Source: Pancytospora philotis (lineage: Eukaryota; Microsporidia). Taken from it: DNA of 20,780 nucleotides. The stretch is from contig JALRLY010000217.1 of the NCBI GenBank assembly GCA_023647555.1, positions 1 through 20,780 of the forward strand, read 5' to 3'. The notes beneath the pieces were generated by a model, which was not told the origin of the DNA, ran no database searches, and was given only the letters and a program-made list of their open reading frames with translations. Shown one piece after another: positions 14,768 through 20,780 of the stretch (its first letter is position 1; the number at the start of each line of letters is the position of its first letter). A program made the position numbers and the translations under genes.

Positions 14768-15889
14768 CCTGGAAAGGCTATACTTACCGAGGAATGAGCC
14801 TGGGCGCGGGCTCGCCAGTGTGGAGCACCGGAGCGAGCAGATGCTCATCCAAATGCACCACACCCTGGTCAAGCGTGCCCCACTATCTACCCGATGCAGC
14901 ACAATACTGCAAGTCGAGAGAGAATCCAAGACGCATCTGGGTACGATAGTGGAGTTTTTGCGGGCGAAGTACAAGTTGGGCGACGAGTGCGAGATCACCC
15001 CGGAGCAGCTGACGGAGGCCCAGCGGAGCGCCCTGTACNACGAGATAAGCACCAAGAGAAANCACGAGAAGTTGTACAAAGCGCGCTCCAACGAGCTGGC
15101 GTCGATCAAGGACNCATCCGNCTGGCTGAAAAGNGGANCATCCGGCCATAGGACGAGGCTGCGTACTGCTATCTGCAGGACCGCAACATGTTTCGCGGCG
15201 AGGTCGCGAAGTGCCCACACTGCAACGAGCGAGCGAAGACGGTGGACCATCTGGCCACGCAGTGCGAGAAGATGCTCTTCCATGACTATACTAGACGGCA
15301 CAACGAGGTAGTGCGTTGCATACACCTCAGCCTGTGCCGCAAGTACGGCATCAAGGCTCTCCCGCGCATGCGCAGCCACTCGGTCCAGGAAATCGTCTCG
15401 AACGAGAATGTCGAGATCCGCGTCGACACGCGCGTGCGCACCGGGATCAAGATCGATGCAAATCGACCTGACATCCTCGTGCACGACAAGAAGCGCCGCG
15501 AGATCATCCTCATCGAGGTCGGGATCACGAGCCAGGACCGCCTGGTCACCGTCGAGACCGAGAAGACGAGGAAGTACGACGTGCTTGCTAACAAGCTCGG
15601 CGCAGAGCACCGCTGCAAGACGAAGATTATTCCTTACGTAATGACATGGGATGGAGTTGTTACGAAGTTCCACAGACGACACTCTACAGAGATCGGACTT
15701 TCCGATTTCGTAGAGGCCTACATCCAGACGATCGTGCTCAAGAAGACGCTCGAGAGTATCTCTTTCGAATACCGACGCGGGTACTTGTCCGACGGACAAC
15801 TGGTGGAGGTGGCAGAGAGGGGCGGAGCAGAAGTGAGCGAGACGCGTTTGGCTAACGGGATCATTATTCAAAACTTGAAAACATACTAA
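14768..15889 (+). mobile_element. Truncated non-LTR retrotransposon, RLE-type 3' end (broken ORF)
   Basis: Only the C-terminal part of a retrotransposon protein remains. It opens with ERLYLPRNEPGRGLASVE, typical of the region after the reverse transcriptase. From the ATG at 15188 follow a CCHC knuckle (CPHC, then HLATQC; Cys9, Cys12, His21, Cys26) and a restriction-like endonuclease: RPDILVHDKKRREIILIEVG with Asp95 and Glu110, then KTRKYDVLANKL. That layout matches R2/CRE-like elements. The reading frame shifts between about 15110 and 15140, where six undetermined bases occur (15039, 15062, 15114, 15121, 15134, 15138), and a TAG at 15149 interrupts the downstream frame. Whether the break is real or a sequencing fault cannot be told. 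The 5' edge abuts the B1 3' flank exactly; 5' truncation is usual for such elements. The catalytic reverse transcriptase core is absent, so it is dead by itself. Confidence 0.82.
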
Positions 15890-16026
15890 CCTTCAATAAT
15901 TTTACTTATATAAGCCATGCCTATCAGCAATATTCTTAAATATAAGCTCAGTCATATGCAATAAATCGATCATTTCGATAGCTCGCGCATGGCCAAGACG
16001 CTGTACAACTTCGTTATCAGATCACT

Positions 16027-16073
16027 GAAAATTTTTGCAAAAACATTAAAAAAAATTGGAGAACACCCCATCC
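16027..16073 (+). promoter_or_regulatory. Conserved AT-rich leader of B2
   Basis: GAAAATTTTTGCAAAAACAT, an eight-A run, then CACCCCATCC before ATG at 16074. It is the same leader as B1 with one extra A, so the upstream ATG at 15989 opens only a short out-of-frame ORF. Confidence 0.5.
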
Positions 16074-17501
16074 ATGCATTTGAGCCAAGTGGTTATCAGC
16101 CTGCTTGTGCAGTACATTATGTACAGTGCTGCGACACAAGAAAGTACGTCAGACGCTGCGAATACGAATGCCCTAAGTAGGAAATCAAATCGAGTGTCTA
16201 GGAAGACCAAGTACATTGGGGATTCAACGATCAATGCGTTATATAACCACAGCAGGGATATGCGTTTGCTGGACTTCTTTGCCGAGGAGCTGCATGGAAT
16301 GAGCCAGAGCAGAGAGACTGATGCCAAGGCGGATGCCATTCTGTTAGCGTGGCTAACAGTAGACACTGAGCCAAAGGCATTGGAGCAGCGTCTACAGGCG
16401 TGCCGCTTCAGTCATTTGATCATGCTAAAGACGATGTTGGCTGCCGAAAATGTCGAGCGCGTTTGTGATAGCGTAAGCTCGTTGCGCTCGCGATATCCCA
16501 AGCAACGCAAGCACTCGCGCTGGCCAAGCAAGCGTAATGCAGGCGTACTTTTGGAAGCTGTAGAGGCTACAATTTTACTTCAACTTGATAGTGCGGATAC
16601 CTGCGAGCTTTTCAAGATGAAGAAGGATATTGAGGGGCCCTACGATCTGTTTTTGCATCTGTACATGAGGTCGCACTATAAAAAAGAGCCGCTAGTACAT
16701 GGATTCAGCGCATTATTGACACACTTGCTACACGACTGTAAGACTGTTCACAGTTTTAACCGGTATGCTCTTCCATTTGTAAAAGTACTCTCTGAGCAAA
16801 ATTTAGTTACTGGTAGCGCATGTGATGATTTGGAGAGGGCCGTAATCCGAGTGGCCGCAACCGCGTATGACGCATACGTTATGAATATCTATAGACGGGT
16901 GCGGTTCCGTGTGCCCCTCGTCGATCTGCTCAAGAGATGCATACTCGACGAGCCGGACCAGTATGCCCACCCTATGTTCATACAAGAATTTATCAACCTT
17001 TGCGCCGCGAGAAAATTGATCGATAAAGATGAAAAAATTGCCTTGTACGAACGCTATGCAGAAAGCGATAAGTTTTTTATGAAAGAAACGCATGGCGTGA
17101 ACGCTGCTAGATTGCGTTCTCAGAAGCTGAGTACTAAGTTTCTGTGTCATTGGATTTTTAAACGCTTCATCATCAATTATACGGATAGCCCTAAGGACAA
17201 ATCCTATCTCCAGAGGCTGCTTGATATTCTGGGCTTCGATAAACTCACAGAAACGCTGTGCTATGCATTCGGGGGCAAATATAAGACATACATTCGATTT
17301 TTCTTAACCTTGATGCCGCGTGAATATCTGGAGGAATTCGATGCCTATCTCGGCGACCTAGAGGTCGTCTCGCGCTATGGTCACAGATTTTACTTTGAAC
17401 TGAAGCAGCACATAGGCAATATCCAGCAGGACCGGGCACCCCTGAACACCTCGCATGAACAAGCTCTTCCGCACGCAAAAAGAACAAAGCTCGGGCCATA
17501 A
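16074..17501 (+). CDS. Family B secreted protein B2 (475 aa) with c-Myc-like NLS tail
   Basis: A near-copy of B1 of exactly the same length, without indels. The signal peptide is the same (MHLSQVVISLLVQYIM). The body keeps DIEGPYDLFLHLYMRSHYKK, LERAVIRVAATA, DQYAHPMFIQEFINLC, ESDKFFMKETHG, and FLCHWIFKRFI. The C-terminus PHAKRTKLGP matches the c-Myc signal PAAKRVKLD at most positions. Similarity to B1 is patchy: two tracts of 103 and 109 bases are identical including silent sites, while stretches such as TAYDAYVMNIYRRVRF differ strongly from the B1 equivalent TVPRVYVRGIFKDVRF. This points to gene conversion plus local diversification. The start at 16074 (an in-frame ATG also lies at 16056) is set by the CCCC-ATCC context and identity with B1. 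Function is unknown; an exported protein is inferred. Confidence 0.85.
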   Translation: MHLSQVVISLLVQYIMYSAATQESTSDAANTNALSRKSNRVSRKTKYIGDSTINALYNHSRDMRLLDFFAEELHGMSQSRETDAKADAILLAWLTVDTEPKALEQRLQACRFSHLIMLKTMLAAENVERVCDSVSSLRSRYPKQRKHSRWPSKRNAGVLLEAVEATILLQLDSADTCELFKMKKDIEGPYDLFLHLYMRSHYKKEPLVHGFSALLTHLLHDCKTVHSFNRYALPFVKVLSEQNLVTGSACDDLERAVIRVAATAYDAYVMNIYRRVRFRVPLVDLLKRCILDEPDQYAHPMFIQEFINLCAARKLIDKDEKIALYERYAESDKFFMKETHGVNAARLRSQKLSTKFLCHWIFKRFIINYTDSPKDKSYLQRLLDILGFDKLTETLCYAFGGKYKTYIRFFLTLMPREYLEEFDAYLGDLEVVSRYGHRFYFELKQHIGNIQQDRAPLNTSHEQALPHAKRTKLGP

Positions 17502-17530
17502 TTAAATACTTCTAGCTATATGTCGACGAT

Positions 17531-17883
17531 TGCTATTCTTGCTTCATGTGCGCAGCATGCTGTCGCGTTGTTCAGCTTGCCATTGGCTGAGTAAACTTCT
17601 GCGAGCAGATTGTGAGTAACGAACAGCACAACCTTGGGATTTTGGAGGCTAACAAAATACTTCTTGGGCTCGTGCCGTTGTTACTGCAGACCATGCTGCC
17701 TACATGACAATTGAAGACCGATTGAAGTTCCTTTACAGTCTCTTTACACTCAGGCTTTAGAATAGAGATGCAAACCAGCGTGTGATAATAGAGATGCATC
17801 TTAGTTGTGCTTACTCGCGCACAGATAATGAACCTAAAATGGATCTTCATTACCGATCAACTTAAATGACCAAAAAATATCAG
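17531..17883. other. Gap between B2 and B3
   Basis: There is no supported gene in about 350 bases. A minus-strand 92-codon frame (17572-17850) has no start signal or family match. The last part presumably holds the B3 promoter. Confidence 0.4.
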
Positions 17884-17904
17884 GAAAATTTTGTAGCCCA
17901 AGCC
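17884..17904 (+). promoter_or_regulatory. Start-proximal AAATTT/CCC signal of B3
   Basis: AAAATTTTGTAGCCCAAGCC and then ATG at 17905 decide the internal start against the ATG at 17866. The upstream TGACCAAAAAATAT resembles TGACCAAAAATTTAT before B4. Confidence 0.5.
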
Positions 17905-19323
17905 ATGATGCTTGTGCGCCGAATGGTCCTTTGCCTCCTCGTTCAGCTGCTTGCATGCGCACCAGTGGCAGCTGAGGTCGCCACTGGTGCTGCTACGCAG
18001 CCCGCGTACCCCATTCGTCGGTTCGGAAACCTCGAAGAGCCTTTCAATCCCACCGAGTATTCATCAATTGAAGAGCTGTACAATGTCTGTGCGTATCTCT
18101 ATCCACAGCTGTTTGGTAACGGCGCACATGCGTCGTGGGAGAACATGGGCAGGGCCGAGCTTGCGGCTTGCAGAGCTAGTGTTATTCTGCGCGGTTGCAT
18201 GCTCGGCGGCGGACGCGGAGACATGATAGTGGCATTTGCATCTGAGCACCGCTTCAGCTGGCTATTCATTCTCCGGAAGATCTTCCACACCACGCACGTA
18301 GAGGAATTCTACAGCCGCTACAAGAAACATTGTGATCGCGCCGACCAGAAAGCTGCGAGTCCTGGTGACTTTATCAGAAATCGGGCAGCGGCTGCGTTTA
18401 AGGTCATGGATGGCAAAGTGTCTGCCTGCCTCCAGGAGCTGCTGCCAGCCCAGTTTTTCGAAACGAGGAAGTCCAGAGAGGAGTCGTTTGATATGATCCT
18501 TTTCTTGTACCACTGGGCTCCCGCTGCGAAAATTTCATTGGTCGCGGCTATAGAAAAGTTTATGGACCATTTGATGGCGAGCGACACACTGGATGCGTAC
18601 TTCGATGAGCACGCGCTTCCGTTTATGCAGGCGCTCGTGGAGCTGGACTTTCTGAGACGGGGCGACAGCCCTGAGTTCGAGCTGGCTGTCCTCCGCGTTG
18701 CTGCCACCATGCCTGATAGAAAGGCGCTGCGCATCATCGAAGAAGTCAAATTCCGCAGCGACCATGCCACTCTGTTCCTACAGAATATTTTCAGTCAAAC
18801 GCGGTCGTACGTCAACCCGCTCTTCGTCGTTAACTATCTTGATTATTTGAGGAGGCGCTGCCAGGCCAAGGAAGATAAGATAAGCCTTCTGCTGGAGAAG
18901 TACCACGAAAGCAACTATTTTTTCAGTTGTAAATTATCTGATAAGTATCGTGCGAAGACCATTTTGCAGCAGCTGCCATCAGAGTTTCTGTATTTATGGT
19001 TCAGGAAACAGTTCATAGGGCGCATCAAGAAATTTAAGAAGCGCCAGTTTTCGAAAGTACTGGCCGGCCTCAGGCTGGAGCAGACTAAAGCTATTCTGCA
19101 GCTGGCTTATCGCGCGGGCAGGAAGGGCGATAGCGTCTTTATCTGTGATGCAATGCCAAAGGCGTATTTCAGCAGCCTCAAAGCCTATATCTCCGTTGCG
19201 CATCCCTCCTCGAGCGGCACCGCATTCAGCAAGACTGAGCTCAATGCCTATTCGCGGCGGGAATCAGCTCGAGAGGCGCAGGCAGTGCACAGAAGAGCCA
19301 AGATAAGGAAGTCTGCGCCATAG
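17905..19323 (+). CDS. Family B secreted protein B3 (472 aa), divergent
   Basis: A diverged member of family B. Starting at 17905 gives a signal peptide (MMLVRRMVLCLLVQLLACAPVAA) with ACAPVAA as the cleavage region. Family motifs remain in order: FFETRKSREESFDMILFLYH, ALPFMQALVELDFL, ELAVLRVAATMP, YVNPLFVVNYLDY, YHESNYFFSCKLSD, and LPSEFLYLWFRKQFI. The C-terminal tail is again strongly basic (HRRAKIRKSAP), though unlike the B1/B2 tail in detail. The region between the signal peptide and the first motif carries cysteines (YNVCAYLY, AACRAS, RGCMLGG) not obviously shared with B1. TAG is followed by ATTAAATTTTT, the family-like 3' end. The function is unknown. The codon and base composition is somewhat more GC-rich than B1/B2, so it is probably an older copy. 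Confidence 0.84.
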   Translation: MMLVRRMVLCLLVQLLACAPVAAEVATGAATQPAYPIRRFGNLEEPFNPTEYSSIEELYNVCAYLYPQLFGNGAHASWENMGRAELAACRASVILRGCMLGGGRGDMIVAFASEHRFSWLFILRKIFHTTHVEEFYSRYKKHCDRADQKAASPGDFIRNRAAAAFKVMDGKVSACLQELLPAQFFETRKSREESFDMILFLYHWAPAAKISLVAAIEKFMDHLMASDTLDAYFDEHALPFMQALVELDFLRRGDSPEFELAVLRVAATMPDRKALRIIEEVKFRSDHATLFLQNIFSQTRSYVNPLFVVNYLDYLRRRCQAKEDKISLLLEKYHESNYFFSCKLSDKYRAKTILQQLPSEFLYLWFRKQFIGRIKKFKKRQFSKVLAGLRLEQTKAILQLAYRAGRKGDSVFICDAMPKAYFSSLKAYISVAHPSSSGTAFSKTELNAYSRRESAREAQAVHRRAKIRKSAP

Positions 19324-19542
19324 ATTAAATTTTTATCCGTTTCGCGTAATCATTCTCAACTCTGCAGTATTTTTGTATGTCGCAGACTGCCTAAGCATGC
19401 AAGAGCGTCGCATTGAAGCAACTATCTGTTCTGCTCATTGCACAGAGCTGCGTAGCGACAATGGGCTACAGCCGATGTATAGAATATTATGGCAACTGAT
19501 GCACCGTCTAAGCATTCTATAGTACCGGCGTGGCGTTTGACC

Positions 19543-19564
19543 AAAAATTTATCTCACCCTCATC
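19543..19564 (+). promoter_or_regulatory. Start-proximal AAATTT/CCC signal of B4
   Basis: AAAAATTTATCTCACCCTCATC immediately precedes the ATG at 19565 and marks the start of the partial gene. Confidence 0.5.
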
Positions 19565-20780
19565 ATGTGGGCAGCGGGAAAGGCCTTTGTACTGTGTATG
19601 CAGCGCTTTGCATGCGCAGCAGTGGCGGGCGGAAGCACATCCATGGCTGCTGAAGGGACCGAGTCGATTGGTGGTGCTGGGCACTGCAACGGTCCGATCA
19701 ATCCACACGAGTACTTATTGATTGATAAGCTGTATGAATCCTGTCAGGCTAAGCCACTGCTGGTGTTATCCCCGCTGGAAGCTGATAATGCGGTAGTAGC
19801 TACTGCCAAGGCCGACGCTGTTCTGCTGTCTTGGCTAGCCGCTGATATACAGCCAGATGTGTTGGAGAATGGTCTTTCAACGTGCTGTTACAGAATTCTG
19901 CTCATTCTCCAGAAGATTCTTTCCGCCGAGAACGTTAAGCGCGTCTTCAGTAGTAATAACCCCGTGTGCACTGCCGCAGAGCAAAAGCTCCCAGGCTCGG
20001 CGACAATGGCCGCTAGCAAGGCCGAGGCCCTACTAGCAGTGGTCAATGCGAAAATAATATCCCACCTGGCAGACTTTGATACGGCCACGTTCAGCAAAAC
20101 GAGGAAGAATATTGAGGGCCCACTCGACCTGCTTCTGCACCTATTCCAGCGGTCCTGGTATTTGAAAGAGCCGCTGCTTCAGACCGTCAGTGACTATCTT
20201 CCATGCATTCTGAATGATGATATTTCTGTACATGAGTTCTATAACAATACCATTCCTATCCTGCGGGCGCTGATTATGCAAAACTTATATGGAAATGACG
20301 TGAGGCTTGAGCTAGAAAAGGCTGTGCTGCGGCGGGTCGCCACCCTATCAGCAAAATTCTACGTTAGTCTCTTTACCAGGGTTAATTTTCGCCATCCGCC
20401 TTACATTCTATTTTCGGCATACGTGCTGAATGCGGAGGATCAGTACGTAAACCCACTTTTTATGCAGAAATACATTGGGTTTTGTCATGAGGAGGGGTTG
20501 TTCACCAATCTAGCGTATGACCTGCTTCGTGAGCGCTTCTTTGAGAGCGACTATTTTTTCAGGGAGCGACTTGCGGATTACTATGACGGTGGGACCGTGA
20601 TTTCAAAGCTAGCGCCGGATTTCCTCTACCCCTGGATCTTTAAGCAGTTCATAAAGGACCACAAGGCGGATCCCGAGCGAGAATCGTTTTTCCAGGAGGT
20701 AATGGCGTATGTCCCGCTGGGTGTTATCGCGGATATGTTGGAAATAGCTATTGCTGTCAGAAAACATGCTTCGATTTTCA
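19565..20780 (+). CDS. Family B secreted protein B4, partial (3' end outside window)
   Basis: An open frame of 405 codons runs from ATG at 19565 to the right edge without a stop. The N-terminus MWAAGKAFVLCMQRFACAAV is signal-peptide-like, though its core is weaker than in B1-B3. Then come ADAVLLSWLAADIQPDVLEN (B1: ADAILLAWLAVDTEPKALEQ), ILLILQKILSAENVKRVF (B1: LIMLKTMLAAENVERVC), FSKTRKNIEGPLDLLLHLFQ, LELEKAVLRRVATL, EDQYVNPLFMQKYIGFC, ESDYFFRERLAD and FLYPWIFKQFIKDHK. It is therefore closer to B1/B2 than B3 is. Spacing after B3 is about 240 bases, same strand. The tail, where the NLS-like motif would lie, is beyond the window, so it cannot be checked here. Confidence 0.82.
   Translation, partial: MWAAGKAFVLCMQRFACAAVAGGSTSMAAEGTESIGGAGHCNGPINPHEYLLIDKLYESCQAKPLLVLSPLEADNAVVATAKADAVLLSWLAADIQPDVLENGLSTCCYRILLILQKILSAENVKRVFSSNNPVCTAAEQKLPGSATMAASKAEALLAVVNAKIISHLADFDTATFSKTRKNIEGPLDLLLHLFQRSWYLKEPLLQTVSDYLPCILNDDISVHEFYNNTIPILRALIMQNLYGNDVRLELEKAVLRRVATLSAKFYVSLFTRVNFRHPPYILFSAYVLNAEDQYVNPLFMQKYIGFCHEEGLFTNLAYDLLRERFFESDYFFRERLADYYDGGTVISKLAPDFLYPWIFKQFIKDHKADPERESFFQEVMAYVPLGVIADMLEIAIAVRKHASIF

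Larger units (their letters stand above)
15922..17530 (+). repeat. Tandem duplication unit, copy 2 (leader, B2, 3' flank)
   Basis: This is the counterpart of 13161-14767. The match covers the promoter and leader, the complete gene and about 29 bases after the stop, then decays. Confidence 0.75.

Noticed and set aside
14627..15871. Minus-strand 414-codon ORF over the retroelement
   Set aside because: It spans the Ns and the end of B1, and the sense strand explains the sequence with CCHC and endonuclease motifs.
17572..17850. Minus-strand ORF of 92 codons between B2 and B3
   Set aside because: It has an ATG but no start signal, an unremarkable sequence, and it covers the region where the B3 promoter should lie.
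1..20780. CRISPR arrays, rRNA genes, bacterial-type operons
   Set aside because: No regularly spaced short repeats, no rRNA-like conserved blocks, and the recognised proteins are eukaryotic.

Overview
This window looks like a piece of a compact, intron-poor microsporidian genome. Evidence: reduced eukaryotic proteins (an eIF1A of 116 residues, a Ufd2-type E4, a SWIB/BAF60 protein, a TMEM33/Pom33-like membrane protein); short intergenic gaps; no visible introns; and, just before many start codons, an AAATTT-type box followed by a C-run (or G-run), a start-site signature described for microsporidia. The genus cannot be fixed from the sequence alone.

Layout. (1) 1-3636, minus strand: three tandem members (A1 cut by the window edge, A2, A3) of a family of signal-peptide-bearing, mostly helical proteins, with degenerate family-like sequence between A1 and A2. 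(2) 3857-11935, mainly minus strand: a GC-rich island of conserved cell genes: TMEM33/Pom33-like, eIF1A, SWIB/BAF60 (Rsc6/Snf12-like), UFD2, and a protein I read as Dcc1-like. Two tiny signal-peptide ORFs (66 and 71 aa) and a 970-bp gene-poor gap lie inside it. (3) 12284-12952, plus strand: a secreted-looking protein of low complexity with basic clusters. (4) 13161-20780, plus strand: a tandem array of four members (B1-B4; B4 runs off the right edge) of a second secreted family. B1 and B2 are an indel-free duplication, and between them sits the 3' end of a non-LTR retrotransposon with a restriction-like endonuclease.

The housekeeping genes serve translation start, chromatin remodelling, ubiquitin-chain extension, nuclear-envelope/ER shape and possibly PCNA loading and cohesion. 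They are flanked on both sides by expanding families of probable exported proteins. The strongest candidate for something undescribed is family B: an N-terminal signal peptide, a conserved helical body with family motifs, and in B1/B2 a C-terminal tail that closely resembles the c-Myc nuclear localisation signal. That combination suggests exported proteins aimed at the host nucleus. This is inference, not shown. Two partial genes at the window edges (1-454 minus, 19565-20780 plus) were read by direct translation.
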